A stretch of DNA of 64,000 nucleotides from Aquisphaera giovannonii (GTDB taxonomy: Bacteria; Planctomycetota; Planctomycetia; Isosphaerales; Isosphaeraceae), in NCBI RefSeq assembly GCF_008087625.1, contig NZ_CP042997.1, positions 3,596,001 to 3,660,000 of the forward strand, written 5' to 3'. The translations under genes and the position numbers were made by a program. The notes beneath the pieces are model-generated. The model had not been told where the DNA came from. It did not search any database and saw nothing but the letters and a program-made list of their open reading frames with translations. Each line of letters opens with the position of its first letter. The stretch's first letter is position 1. This document shows, piece after piece, positions 31,428 through 41,071 of this stretch.

Positions 31428-33689
31428 TCACGGGGATTGCTTCCGGCCCGGCTTCGGCCGCGGCCGGGTGCGGTCGCGACGGTCGTCGCGATCCGTCTTG
31501 CGATCCTTGCCCTTGCCCTCGCGATCGTCGGTCAGCTTGCGGTAGGTCGGATCCTTGCGGGCCTCCTCGAGGATCCGCTCCATGAACTGGCCGAAGGCGC
31601 CGGGGGGCTTCTTCGGGGCGGCCGGTCCCCGGCCGTTGCCCCCGCCGCCCTTGCCCGGGCCGCCCTTGCCCGCGTCGCCGCCGAGGGCGTCGGCCTCGGG
31701 CGTGTTCTCCGCGGCGTGCGTGATCTTGGGCAGGAGGAGCCGCTCGCCGATGGACCAGAGGCTGCTCGTGATGAAGTAGATGCCCAGGCCGGCGGGGACC
31801 TTGTAGAACATCACGGCCATGAAGACCATCATGAACTGCATCGTCGTCTGCTGCGTCTTCGCCTCGGGCGTGGTCGCCGGGGGCGAGAAGAGCTTCGTCT
31901 GCACGAGCATCAGGCCGACGACCAGGATGGGCAGCAGGTTGAACCAGCGCCCCAGGAAGGACCCCAGCAGGGGGATCTCGACGGGGAACCGGAAGAGCAT
32001 GTCCGGCGCGGCGAGGTCGCTGATCCAGAGGAAGGGCGAGTGCCGCAGGGAGACGCTGCTGTTCAAGGCCTGCCAGAGGCCGACGAAGATCGGCAACTGG
32101 ATGAGCGCCGGGAGGCAGCCGGAGACCGGGTTGACGCCGTGCTTCTTGTAGAGGGCCAGCGTCTCCCGCGTCTGCTGCTCCTTGTCGTCCTTGTACTTCT
32201 CCTGGATCGCCTTCAAATACGGCTGGAGTTGCTGCGTCCGCTGGGCCATGAGCGCCTGACGGCGGCCGAGGGGGAACATCAGCAGCTTCACGAAGAGCGT
32301 CATCAGGATGATGGCCACCCCCCAGTTGCCGACCGATCCCCCCAAGGCGCGGGAGATCGCGGTCGTCAGGTCGTAGGTGACCGAGAGGGTCGGGGTGATG
32401 AAGTACCGCGCGACGTAGGAGGCGCCCGGGATGAAGCTGCTCTTGCGGTAGGCGGCGAGGATCGAGGCGTTGTAGGGGGCCAGGGCCGAGTCGATCTTCG
32501 GGCCGGTGTAGACGCGAAACGTGTGCACGACCGGGGCGTTCGGCCCGGGGCGGATGGTCTTCGAGGTCATCCGGATGCCGACGTCGGACTTCTGGACCGC
32601 CTGGGCGTCCCGGTGCAGGACGACCGCCTTGGTCTCCTTGTCGATGCGCCCCTCGTCGCTGGTCGGGGCGGGGTAGGGGGCCAGGAAGGCCGCGAAGTAC
32701 TGGTTCTCCACGCCCGCGAATCGGAGCGGGAGGGTCGTGCTCTTCGGCGGCTTGTCCCCGGCCTTCACGATGTCGTTGGCCGTGTGCGTCTCGACCTTGA
32801 TGCTCCCCTCGCCGTTGCCCGAGGGGCGGATGGTGCCGAAGAAGACCTCGCGGAAGGTGCCGGTGTACCACTCGCCCTCGATCGGGATGCCGTGGGGCCC
32901 GAACAGGTTGTAGGAGAACGCCCGCTCCCGGTCGGGGCTCTCGAACGCGAGCTCCACCTCGAGGCCGTTCATCGTCTGCCAGAGTCGATACGTCTTGGTG
33001 ATGCCCACCCCGTTGGCGGCCGTGGCGCGGAAGACGACCTCCTGACCCTCGATGTCCGCCTTCGTGGCCGGATCCTGCGAGCGGACGACCCGGACGGCAT
33101 GCCCTTCGGGGTCGCGGACGACCTCCCACAGGACGGAGTCCAGCAGGTCCTCCGTGATCCGCGGGGGGGCGAGCTCCGACGCCTCGTCATCCACCTCGGG
33201 CTGGGCCACCTCCGCGGCCTTGCCCTCCTCGTTGATCGTGAGCGAGAGCGAAGGGGGGGCGATCGGATCCCGGCGGAGGATCTGGAGGGGGAGGTGCGGG
33301 TTCTTCCGCCCCTCGAACTCGGCGTCGTAGCGCGAGGAGAGGATGGACTCGACGCCGGCCCCCTTCTGCTCGAGCTGCACCGCCAGCCGGTAGCCGTCCG
33401 GGGCCTTGTCGGTCGCGGAGCCCAGCACGAGCTCGGAGGGGTCGACGTGCGCGACCTCGGGGGCCTTCGGGCCCTTCTTCTCCTCGGCACCCTTGGGCCT
33501 GTCCTCCTCGCGCCCGGGGGCCTCCGCCTTGGCGTCCGGGGCCGCGTCGCCTTGATCCTTCGCCACCTTCGCCGGGTCGGTCTGCGGCTTCTTCGCCTGC
33601 GGCCTGGGCCCCCAGCCGAGCGCCTGGATGAGGAGCATCCAGAGGATCATCACCATCAAGACGACGTAGATCTGCTTTCGATCATTCAT
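31428..33689 (-). CDS. yidC: Membrane protein insertase YidC
   Basis: The 753-residue insertase places membrane proteins in the cytoplasmic membrane alone or with SecYEG. Residues 6-25 form the first membrane helix (QIYVVLMVMILWMLLIQALG), followed by an acidic, Pro/Lys-rich linker and a large periplasmic domain. The conserved core starts near GNWGVAIILMTLFVKLLMFP, includes the groove arginine in LGRRQAL, and has the later helices (LIQLPIFVGLWQAL, LLGSFLGRWFNLLPILVVGL). The C terminus is very long and basic (ending RPRPKPGRKQSP), suited to ribosome contact. The start at 33689 is the one giving an N-terminal helix. Confidence 0.95.
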   Translation of the reverse strand: MNDRKQIYVVLMVMILWMLLIQALGWGPRPQAKKPQTDPAKVAKDQGDAAPDAKAEAPGREEDRPKGAEEKKGPKAPEVAHVDPSELVLGSATDKAPDGYRLAVQLEQKGAGVESILSSRYDAEFEGRKNPHLPLQILRRDPIAPPSLSLTINEEGKAAEVAQPEVDDEASELAPPRITEDLLDSVLWEVVRDPEGHAVRVVRSQDPATKADIEGQEVVFRATAANGVGITKTYRLWQTMNGLEVELAFESPDRERAFSYNLFGPHGIPIEGEWYTGTFREVFFGTIRPSGNGEGSIKVETHTANDIVKAGDKPPKSTTLPLRFAGVENQYFAAFLAPYPAPTSDEGRIDKETKAVVLHRDAQAVQKSDVGIRMTSKTIRPGPNAPVVHTFRVYTGPKIDSALAPYNASILAAYRKSSFIPGASYVARYFITPTLSVTYDLTTAISRALGGSVGNWGVAIILMTLFVKLLMFPLGRRQALMAQRTQQLQPYLKAIQEKYKDDKEQQTRETLALYKKHGVNPVSGCLPALIQLPIFVGLWQALNSSVSLRHSPFLWISDLAAPDMLFRFPVEIPLLGSFLGRWFNLLPILVVGLMLVQTKLFSPPATTPEAKTQQTTMQFMMVFMAVMFYKVPAGLGIYFITSSLWSIGERLLLPKITHAAENTPEADALGGDAGKGGPGKGGGGNGRGPAAPKKPPGAFGQFMERILEEARKDPTYRKLTDDREGKGKDRKTDRDDRRDRTRPRPKPGRKQSP

Positions 33690-33845
33690 GTGGAGCAAGG
33701 TCCTGGGGACGCCGACGGCCGCGCGAGGGGGGATGGCCCGTGCCGGGACGCGTCCGCGAACGTGCGAACGGCCACCCGTGGGCGACGGCCCCGGCACGCG
33801 GGCCGGGCCGCGGTGCCCCGCGACTTCCCATCATTCCATAGGACG

Positions 33846-33874
33846 CCTCGCCGGGGCCAGATTGCTTGGCGAGG
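33846..33874 (-). terminator. Hairpin downstream of the metallophosphoesterase gene
   Basis: CCTCGCC and GGCGAGG form a 7-bp stem with a 15-nt loop, about 45 bp beyond the stop codon. No T tract follows. The rest of the 229-bp gap up to yidC is without a gene; rnpA and rpmH, which often precede yidC, are not here. Confidence 0.35.
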
Positions 33875-33918
33875 ATTCCGAGGGGCGTCCGGCCGGCCGG
33901 GCGGCTCGACGTCCGCCG

Positions 33919-34713
33919 TCAGCGGCCTTGCCGGAGCCGGTCGCCCAGGAACGGCTCGAGGTCGGGGACGGCATAAATCTTGTGGATCGTCTTTTCGAAG
34001 TCGTAGGGCAGCCGTCGGTAGGTGATCCGCGGGGAGGTCTTGGGCCGGGCCCCCTCGCCGTCCTTGGGGTCGATGCCGTCGTCCAGGATCACGTAGCAGG
34101 TGCGGTTGTCCCCGTCCCGCGGCTGCCCGACCGAGCCCACGTTGACCAGCAGCTTCCCCTCGCCCAGCGTATATTCGTTGTCGATTTCCTCGGGGGCGAA
34201 GAACTGGAAGTTCTCCGTGAAGATGCCCGGCACGTGGGTGTGGCCCTGGAAGCAATAATGCTCCACGAGCTGGAACAGCCGCTCCATCTTCCGGTGGTTG
34301 TAGATGTCCTCCGGGAAGATGTATTCGCTGAGCGGATTCCGGGGCGACCCGTGCACGAACAGGAACGGCCCCATGCGGTGCGTCCGCGGGAGCTCGCCCA
34401 GGAATTCCCATCGGCGTTCGTTGGCGGACCGGTCGGTCGCGCTCTCGAGCTGGCTACGCGTCCAGAAGATGGCCCGCTCGGCGCCGATGTTGAAGCCGTC
34501 GGGGTCGAACATCGCGCCCTGGTCGTGATTTCCGAGCAGGGTGACCTTGCAGGTCTCCATGACCCGGTCGATGCACTCGCGAGGGTTCGGGCCGTAGCCG
34601 ATGATGTCGCCGAGGCAGAAGATCTCCTCGATGCCCTGGGAATGGATGTCCTCGAGGACGACTTCCAGGGCTTCGAAGTTGCCGTGTATATCGCTGATGA
34701 GTGCTCGCCGCAC
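33919..34713 (-). CDS. Calcineurin-like metallophosphoesterase
   Basis: All dimetal-site motifs are present in this 264-residue protein: SDIHGN (7-12), GDIIGYG, LGNHDQG, FVHGSP and QGHTHVPG. It resembles the YfcE/ApaH-like group with phosphodiesterase or phosphatase activity on nucleotides or phosphoproteins. The GTG at 34713 is the only start that leaves the ISDIHGN strand intact, with GGAGG about 13 nt upstream. The protein is cytoplasmic by composition. It is divergent from tsaB. The substrate is not known. Confidence 0.92.
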   Translation of the reverse strand: MRRALISDIHGNFEALEVVLEDIHSQGIEEIFCLGDIIGYGPNPRECIDRVMETCKVTLLGNHDQGAMFDPDGFNIGAERAIFWTRSQLESATDRSANERRWEFLGELPRTHRMGPFLFVHGSPRNPLSEYIFPEDIYNHRKMERLFQLVEHYCFQGHTHVPGIFTENFQFFAPEEIDNEYTLGEGKLLVNVGSVGQPRDGDNRTCYVILDDGIDPKDGEGARPKTSPRITYRRLPYDFEKTIHKIYAVPDLEPFLGDRLRQGR

Positions 34714-34926
34714 CTCGGAGAAACCTCCGACCGATCGTCGCCGGGGGATGGGGCGGCCGACGGTCCGTTGATCGTGGCGCAGAGACGATCTCTCCTGCCG
34801 AGCCGGGAAGATCCCTCAGGTCACTATCCTAAAGAAAGATCGACGCAAGGGAAGGGGGGAAACTCACGAATCCATGGAGCCAGGTGATGCGGCCGGACTT
34901 GCGACCCTCCGCTTCGGCTCCCTATT

Positions 34927-34935
34927 CTATAAGAT
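34927..34935 (+). promoter_or_regulatory. -10-like CTATAAGAT upstream of tsaB
   Basis: CTATAAGAT stands 38 nt before the tsaB start. The same nine bases occur 78 nt before recN. No good -35 hexamer is seen at the normal spacing. Confidence 0.4.
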
Positions 34936-34972
34936 CGCGAATCGGTTGCCAAAGCGTCGCGGGCGGCTTTCC

Positions 34973-35695
34973 ATGAATCTCCTTGCGGTCGACACGTCCA
35001 GCGACATCGCGGCCCTCGCCCTCTGCACCGGAGCCGGTCGCCGCCTGGTCCCCGAGACGAGGGCAGAGCCGGCTCGCCGGCACGGCCGCGACCTCCTGCC
35101 GTCGATCCGCGCGCTCCTTCAGGACGGGGGCATCGCGCCCAGGGACCTGGACGTGGTGGCCGTGGGCCTGGGGCCCGGGTCGTACACGGGACTTCGGATC
35201 GGCCTGACCGCGGCCAGGATGATCGCGTACGCGGCCGGCGCGGCGATCCTCGGGCTGGACAGCCTGGAGGCCTGGGCGCGCTCCGCACCGGCGCAGGCCG
35301 GGCGGATCCACGTCATCGCCGACGCCCAGCGCGGGGACGTCTACGCCGCGGCATGGGAGCGGGATGTCGCCGACGCGCCGTTGCGCAAGGTCATGGACAG
35401 CAGGCTGGAGCCGCTCGCCGCCTGGTCCGCCCGGCTCGTCGAGGGCGACCACGTCCGCGGGCCGGCCGTCGCCTCGCCGGCCATCCGGCGCGTGATCCCG
35501 CCCGCGGCGATCGTCGCCGACGCCGTCCCGGACGACGGCCGGGGGCGCTCCGAGGCGATCCTGGAGATGGCCCTCAAGGCCTGGGGTGCCGGACGCCGAG
35601 ACGACCTGTGGGCCCTGGAGCCCCGCTACCTCCGCCGCAGCGCCGCGGAGGACCAGCGGGACGCCCGCGGGGCCGCGTCGATGGCGGCCCGCTGA
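34973..35695 (+). CDS. tsaB: tRNA threonylcarbamoyladenosine synthesis protein TsaB
   Basis: TsaB is the non-catalytic partner of TsaD in making t6A at position 37 of ANN-decoding tRNAs. The 240-residue product begins MNLLAVDTSSDIAALAL and has the family landmarks RRHGRDLLPSI, VGLGPGSYTGLRIGL and the IADAQRGDVYAA segment. Its start was set by that N terminus, since the frame continues 33 codons upstream without similarity. It is followed after 22 bp by trmL, so the two tRNA-modification genes are likely cotranscribed. Confidence 0.95.
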   Translation: MNLLAVDTSSDIAALALCTGAGRRLVPETRAEPARRHGRDLLPSIRALLQDGGIAPRDLDVVAVGLGPGSYTGLRIGLTAARMIAYAAGAAILGLDSLEAWARSAPAQAGRIHVIADAQRGDVYAAAWERDVADAPLRKVMDSRLEPLAAWSARLVEGDHVRGPAVASPAIRRVIPPAAIVADAVPDDGRGRSEAILEMALKAWGAGRRDDLWALEPRYLRRSAAEDQRDARGAASMAAR

Positions 35696-35717
35696 TCGGC
35701 CCCGGGAGGGACGGATC

Positions 35718-36182
35718 GTGGCCGATGTCCGCCTGCACGTCGTGCTCCACGAGCCGGAGATCGCGGCCAACACGGGGGCCATCGGCCGGACCTGCGTGGC
35801 CGTGGGGGCGAGGCTCTGGCTCGTCCGCCCCCTCGGCTTCCACCTCGACGAGCGGTCGCTCCGGCGGGCCGGGCTGGACTACTGGGAGCACCTCGACTAC
35901 CGCGTCGTGGATCGCCTCCAGGACGCCGCCCTGGCGATCGGGCCGGACCGCCTCTGGTCGTTCAGCACCAAGGGGCAGGTCGCCCACACCGAGGCCGCCT
36001 TCGCGCCCGGCGACGGCCTGGTCTTCGGCCCCGAGAGCCGGGGCCTCCCCCCGTCCTGGCTCGGCGAGAGGCCCGGGCGCACCCTGCGCATCCCGATGCG
36101 GCCCGAGGCCCGCAGCCTGAACCTGGCCAACGCCGCGTCGATCGCCGTCTACGAGTGCATCCGGCAGATCGGCTTCGAATGA
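35718..36182 (+). CDS. trmL: tRNA (cytidine/uridine-34 2'-O)-methyltransferase
   Basis: TrmL is a SPOUT-class methyltransferase that methylates the ribose at wobble position 34 of tRNA-Leu isoacceptors. The 154-residue product, close to the normal 150-160, shows the family signatures: the HEPEIAANTGAIGRTC stretch near the N terminus, VFGPESRGLP and SLNLANAASIAVYE, the last two building the trefoil knot. The start is GTG at 35718 with GGGAGG 8 nt upstream. It lies directly after tsaB. Confidence 0.95.
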   Translation: MADVRLHVVLHEPEIAANTGAIGRTCVAVGARLWLVRPLGFHLDERSLRRAGLDYWEHLDYRVVDRLQDAALAIGPDRLWSFSTKGQVAHTEAAFAPGDGLVFGPESRGLPPSWLGERPGRTLRIPMRPEARSLNLANAASIAVYECIRQIGFE

Positions 36183-36201
36183 GCCGGCCCGGCCGGGGGG
36201 C

Positions 36202-39200
36202 TCACGCGGCGGCGGGGGCCGCCTCGCCGTCGTCCTCGTGCGGCGGCAGGCCGGGGTCGAACCACGAATACATGGCCGGCAGCACGATGAGCTTCAGCAG
36301 GGTGCTCGTGATGAGGCCGCCGATCACGACCGTCGCCAGGGGCCGCTGGACCTCGGACCCCGCGCCCGAGGAGAGGGCCATCGGCACGAAGCCGAGGCTG
36401 GCGACCAGGCCCGTCATGAGGATGGGCCGGAGCCTCGACATGGAGGCGTCGCGGACGGCCCGGGGCACCGGCTCCCCCTCCTCGACGAGCTGCCGGATCG
36501 CCGTGATCAGCACGAGGCCGTCGAGCACGGCCACGCCCGAGAGCGCGATGAACCCCACACCCGCCGAGATGCTGAAATTCAGCCCCCTCAGCCAGAGCGA
36601 CAGGATGCCGCCGATCGCCCCGAGCGGGACGGAGAGGAAGATCAGCGTCGCGAGCTTGAACGAATGGAAGGTCGAGTAGAGCAGCAGGAAGATGAGCACC
36701 AGGGCCAGGGGGACGACGATCGTGAGCCGGTGGGTGGCGGACTGGAGGTTCTCGAACGTCCCGCCCCATTCCAGGGTGTAGCCGCGGGGCAGCTCCACCT
36801 CACCCAGGACCCGCTTCTGGACTTCGGCGACGAAGCCGGCGAGGTCGCGGCCGCGGACGTTGGACTGGACCATGATCCGGCGCTGACGGTCCTTCCGCCA
36901 GATCTCGTAGGTGTCGTCCTCCATCCGGACGTCGGCCAGGTCCTCGAGCGGGATCATCCGGCCCCGGGGGTCGGCGATCTTGAGCGTGCGGATGACCTCC
37001 ATGTCGTTGCGGTAGCGGGACGCGAAGCGGACCTGGAGGGCGAACCGCCGCTGGCCCTCGACGACCTGGCCGACGACCTTGCCCCCGAGCGCCGCCACGG
37101 CGTCCAGGACGTCGGCCGCGTCGATCTCGTAGCGCGCGATCCGGTCCCGATCCACCTGGATCCGCAGGAACGGCAGCCCGCCCAGGGCCTGGGCCTTCAC
37201 CCCCGTGGAGCCGGGGACCGAGCGGAGGACGCCCGCGATCTCGTCCGCCTTCTTCTGGAGGACGTCGAGGTCCTCCCCGTAGATCCCGATCCCCAGGTCG
37301 GAGCGGACGCCGGAGAGGAGCTCGTTGAAGCGGAGCTCGATGGGCTGGCTGAAGCTGTAGAAGGTGCCCGGGATCACCGTCTTGCAGATCGCGTCGACCT
37401 GGTCGATCAGCTCGGGCTTGGTCGCGGCCCGCTTCCAGGCCTCGGGCTCGCGGAGCATGACCCAGGTGTCGGTCAGGTTCACCCCCGCCGCCTCCAGCCC
37501 GATCTCGGGCCGGCCGATGCGGCTGACGACCGTGCGGATCTCATCGGGGAACTCCCGCATGAGCGCCTGCTCCAGCCGGTTGGCGTCGTCGAGGGCCTCG
37601 CGGAGGGACGAGCTGGGCGGGCGCGTCTGCGCGATGATGAGGTCCCCCTCGTCGAGCTGGGGGATGAACTCGCCGCCCAGCCCCATGGCCAGCGGGACGC
37701 TGGCGGCGAAGGCGAGCACGGCGCCGAGGGTGACCGCCCACGGATGGCGGAGCGCGGCGGACAGGACCGGGGCGTAGGCCCGCTTGGCCCAGCGGACCGG
37801 CAGGGTGTCGCGCTCCGACGCGCCCGTGCGGAGGAAGAACGAGGCCAGCACGGGGGTGGCCGTCAGCGAGAGGAGCAGCGAGCCGGTCAGCGCGAAGATG
37901 ACCGTCAGGGCCATCGGCCGGAACATCTTCCCCTCGACCCCCTGGAGGGCGAGGATCGGCAGGTGGACCATCGTGATGATCGCCACGCCGAAGACGACCG
38001 GCCGCCGGACGTCCAGCGTCGCGTGCCGGACGACGTCCAGGACCTTCGCCTTCGGGTCGGCGTGGGCCAGCTTGCTGACGCAGTTCTCGATGACGATCAC
38101 GGCGCTGTCGACGATGAGGCCGAAGTCCAGCGCTCCCAGGCTCATCAGGCTGCCGGCGATGCCGAAGCCGAGCATCAGGTTGCCCGCGAAGAGCATCGAG
38201 AGCGGGATGGCCGAGGCGACGATCAGGCCGGCCCGGAGGTTCCCGAGCATGACCAGGAGGACGACCACGACGAGGATGCCGCCCTCGGCCAGGTTGTGGG
38301 CGACGGTGTGGATCGTCTTCTCGATGAGCGTGCTCCGGTCGTAGTACGCCTCGATGACCACGCCCTCGGGGAGGACCTTCTCGATCTCCTCGATCTTCTC
38401 CTTGATGCGGTCCACGACGACGCGCCCGTTCTCGCCCGCGAGCAGGTAGGCGATGGCCGTCACCGCCTCGCCGCGGCCGTCGCGGGTGGCGGCGCCCTGG
38501 CGGATCATGGGCGCGAACCGGACCGTGGCCACGTCGCGGACGTAGATCGGGGTCCCACCAGGCGTGGTGTCCAGGACCACCTCCTCCAGCTCCTTCAGGC
38601 GGTCGATCAGGCCCACGCCTCGGATCACGCGGAGCTCGCCGTTGTGCTGGATGTAGCCGCCGCCGGCGTTCACGTTGTTGCGGCGGATCGCGTCGTACAC
38701 CTGGTTGAGCGAGATCCCGCGGGCGAGCAGGCGGTTCGGGTCCAGCTCCACCTCGTAGGTCTTCAGCTCCCCGCCCAGGGCGTTGACCTCGACCACCCCC
38801 GGCACGCTCTTGAGCCGCCGGGCCACCTCCCAGTCCAGGAGGGTCCGCAGGTCCATGATCGGGAGCGGGTTGGGGCTGTCGTCCGCGTTGCGGATCTCGA
38901 ACTGGTAGATCTCCCCCAGGCCCGTGGCGATGGGGCCCATCTCCGGCTGGCCGAATTCCGGCGGGATCTGCGAGCGGACCTGGACGAGGCGCTCGCCGAC
39001 CTGCTGGCGGGCCCAGTAGATGTCGGTGCCGTCCTCGAAGATGATCGTCACCCCGGAGATGCCGAACTGCGAGAACGACCGGACCTCCTTGATCTGGGGG
39101 ATGCCGTTCATCGCGTTCTCGACGGGGATCGTGATGAACTGCTCCACCTCCTCCGGACCGAGCGCCGGGGCGCTCGTCAGGGCCATGACCTGGACGTTGG

Positions 39201-39327
39201 TGATGTCCGGGACGGCGTCGATGGGCAGGCTCAGGAGGGAGTAGACCCCGGAGCAGGCGAGGGCCGCGAGCGCGAGGATCACGAGCCCGCGGTTCTTCAG
39301 CGAGTAGTCGATCAGGGCGTCGAACAT
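36202..39327 (-). CDS. CusA/CzcA-type heavy-metal efflux RND transporter
   Basis: The 1041-residue inner-membrane pump has 12 expected membrane helices and two large periplasmic loops. Helix 4 carries FGLIVDSAVIVIEN, the heavy-metal RND signature; the canonical DG pair is DS here. The N terminus (LPIDAVPDITNVQV) matches the CzcA/CusA family. It would use the proton gradient to export metal cations such as Co/Zn/Cd or Cu/Ag; the metal cannot be determined from what I can see. The adaptor gene is 22 bp upstream on the same strand. GGGGGGATC precedes the ATG. No outer-membrane channel gene is adjacent. Confidence 0.95.
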   Translation of the reverse strand: MFDALIDYSLKNRGLVILALAALACSGVYSLLSLPIDAVPDITNVQVMALTSAPALGPEEVEQFITIPVENAMNGIPQIKEVRSFSQFGISGVTIIFEDGTDIYWARQQVGERLVQVRSQIPPEFGQPEMGPIATGLGEIYQFEIRNADDSPNPLPIMDLRTLLDWEVARRLKSVPGVVEVNALGGELKTYEVELDPNRLLARGISLNQVYDAIRRNNVNAGGGYIQHNGELRVIRGVGLIDRLKELEEVVLDTTPGGTPIYVRDVATVRFAPMIRQGAATRDGRGEAVTAIAYLLAGENGRVVVDRIKEKIEEIEKVLPEGVVIEAYYDRSTLIEKTIHTVAHNLAEGGILVVVVLLVMLGNLRAGLIVASAIPLSMLFAGNLMLGFGIAGSLMSLGALDFGLIVDSAVIVIENCVSKLAHADPKAKVLDVVRHATLDVRRPVVFGVAIITMVHLPILALQGVEGKMFRPMALTVIFALTGSLLLSLTATPVLASFFLRTGASERDTLPVRWAKRAYAPVLSAALRHPWAVTLGAVLAFAASVPLAMGLGGEFIPQLDEGDLIIAQTRPPSSSLREALDDANRLEQALMREFPDEIRTVVSRIGRPEIGLEAAGVNLTDTWVMLREPEAWKRAATKPELIDQVDAICKTVIPGTFYSFSQPIELRFNELLSGVRSDLGIGIYGEDLDVLQKKADEIAGVLRSVPGSTGVKAQALGGLPFLRIQVDRDRIARYEIDAADVLDAVAALGGKVVGQVVEGQRRFALQVRFASRYRNDMEVIRTLKIADPRGRMIPLEDLADVRMEDDTYEIWRKDRQRRIMVQSNVRGRDLAGFVAEVQKRVLGEVELPRGYTLEWGGTFENLQSATHRLTIVVPLALVLIFLLLYSTFHSFKLATLIFLSVPLGAIGGILSLWLRGLNFSISAGVGFIALSGVAVLDGLVLITAIRQLVEEGEPVPRAVRDASMSRLRPILMTGLVASLGFVPMALSSGAGSEVQRPLATVVIGGLITSTLLKLIVLPAMYSWFDPGLPPHEDDGEAAPAAA

Positions 39328-39349
39328 GCCGGCGATCCCCCCCTGCGGG

Positions 39350-41071
39350 TTACTTGGCGGACGCGTCCGCGAGCTGGACGGACATGGCCTTGAGCTTGGA
39401 GCCGCCGGCCGTCACGACCTCGTCGCCGGCCTCCAGCCCGCTGCGGACCGGCGACAGCTCGCCCTCGGGCGTCTCCACGACGACCTCGCGGGGGGCGAAC
39501 TCCTCCGGCCCGGTCCGGACGAAGACGAAGGTGCGGCTCCCCTGGGTCAGGAGGGCCGAGGTCGGCACCCGGGCCGCCGGCTTGTCGCGCGGGCTGCGGA
39601 TCTCGACCTCCACGAACATACCCGGCTTGAGAAGCCGGTCGGGGTTCATCGCCTCGGCCAGGAGCTTGACCGTGCGGCTCTTCTCCTCCACGAGGTCTCC
39701 CGAGTAGATAACCTTGCCTTCGAAGACGCGGCCCGGGTAGGCCGGGCTGCGGAAGCGGACGGCCCCGCCGCGGCTGCGGGCGAGCATGTTGAAGTCGCTC
39801 TCGTGGACGCTCGCCTCGACCCAGACGGAGGACAGGTCCGCCAGCGTGAAGATCCGGTGGATCGTCTCCACGGCCACGCCCGGGACGATCATCTCGCGGT
39901 CGAGGACCGTGCCGTCGAACGGGGCCCAGATCGAGTACGTGCTCACCGGCGCCTCGCCGTGGCGGTCCGCGTGCCTCGGGCCGCGCATGCCGGCCGGCGG
40001 GACGACCGCGGGCGTCTCCGTCGGCAGGATCTTCTCGGGCTCGGGCTTCGACTCCGGCAGCTTGTCCACGGAGGCGGCCGGCGAGGTGGTCGGCGCCACG
40101 CCGACGACCCGGCCGCGGTCCACGTCGGGCTCGGTCCCGTCCGACTTCACGCCGAGGATCCGCAGCCTCTCCTGCGCCGCGCGTACGGCGGCCTCGGCCT
40201 GGCGGAGGGCCTGCTGAGCCCGGGTGTTGGCGAGCTGGCTCTGGAAGCCGGTCTGGTCCATGAGGCTCTGGTAGGAGGACTGCGCGACCTCGTACTCCGC
40301 CGTCACGGTCTCGAACTGCTTCGTCGTGATCAGCTTCTGGGCGTAGAGCTCGCGGTTGCGCGACATCGTGGCCAGGGCCAGCCGATACTGCGCGTAGGCC
40401 GACATGAGCTGCTGGCGCGTGTCGCCGACGGCGCGGTCGGCCATCGCCTGGGAGATCGTCTCCGGCGACTCGTGCTTCCGGATTCGGTCGAGCAGCTCCA
40501 TCGTGCTCTCGTGGATCCGCTCCTGCCAGTCGGCCTGCGTCCGCGCGATCTCGAGCGACTGGAGCAGGGTGTAGAGCTGGAGCCTCGCCTCGCCGACCAC
40601 CTGGCTGTCGATCGTCGCGAGCAGGTCGCCGGCCTTCACGTCCTGCCCGATGTGCGCCGTGACCGTCCGCACGACGCCCGCGGCGCGGGGTGTGATGAAC
40701 GCGTACTTGGTCTCGTCCGGGGCCACCCGCCCCGGGGCCGTCAGCATGTCGTAGGCGTCGCCGGCCTCGATCCTGGCCACCTTCAGGCCGATGGCACGCT
40801 GCTGGTCGGCACCGAGGCGGACCGCCCCGCCCGGCGTCGAGGCCGGCCCCGCATCCGCGGAGGCCGCCGCGGCCGGCCGCGCTGCCCTCGGCTCCGGAGT
40901 CTGAACCGAACCGCCGAATGCCCCCGAGTACCAGAGCCCGGCCGCCCCGAGGCCAGCCGCGGCGACGCCCGCCGCGGCGTACAGGGCGGCCCGCCCTCGG
41001 ATTCGAGTCCGGAACGCGGAATTCCAGGACGTCCGCCCGGCAGGGCTCCCGGTGGAGACCGGCGTGCTCAT
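39350..41071 (-). CDS. RND efflux periplasmic adaptor (CusB/CzcB type)
   Basis: The 573-residue membrane-fusion protein has an N-terminal membrane anchor (about residues 28-52, ALYAAAGVAAAGLGAAGLWY), a lipoyl-like half motif (VVRTVTAHIGQDVKAGDLLATI), a long helical hairpin (around QLYTLLQSLEIARTQADW through RAQQALRQAEAAVRAAQERL), a Pro-rich insertion, the second half (IWAPFDGTVLDREMIVPG) and a beta-barrel domain. It links the RND pump to an outer-membrane channel. The ATG at 41071 has GGGAGC about 9 nt upstream. The insertion of about 60 residues (PEPEKILPTETPAVVPP and flanks) is not typical. Confidence 0.92.
   Translation of the reverse strand: MSTPVSTGSPAGRTSWNSAFRTRIRGRAALYAAAGVAAAGLGAAGLWYSGAFGGSVQTPEPRAARPAAAASADAGPASTPGGAVRLGADQQRAIGLKVARIEAGDAYDMLTAPGRVAPDETKYAFITPRAAGVVRTVTAHIGQDVKAGDLLATIDSQVVGEARLQLYTLLQSLEIARTQADWQERIHESTMELLDRIRKHESPETISQAMADRAVGDTRQQLMSAYAQYRLALATMSRNRELYAQKLITTKQFETVTAEYEVAQSSYQSLMDQTGFQSQLANTRAQQALRQAEAAVRAAQERLRILGVKSDGTEPDVDRGRVVGVAPTTSPAASVDKLPESKPEPEKILPTETPAVVPPAGMRGPRHADRHGEAPVSTYSIWAPFDGTVLDREMIVPGVAVETIHRIFTLADLSSVWVEASVHESDFNMLARSRGGAVRFRSPAYPGRVFEGKVIYSGDLVEEKSRTVKLLAEAMNPDRLLKPGMFVEVEIRSPRDKPAARVPTSALLTQGSRTFVFVRTGPEEFAPREVVVETPEGELSPVRSGLEAGDEVVTAGGSKLKAMSVQLADASAK

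Noticed and set aside
36238-39393. Open frame of 1051 codons on the plus strand
   Set aside because: Entirely antisense to the RND pump gene, rich in Arg/Asp/His without any motif.
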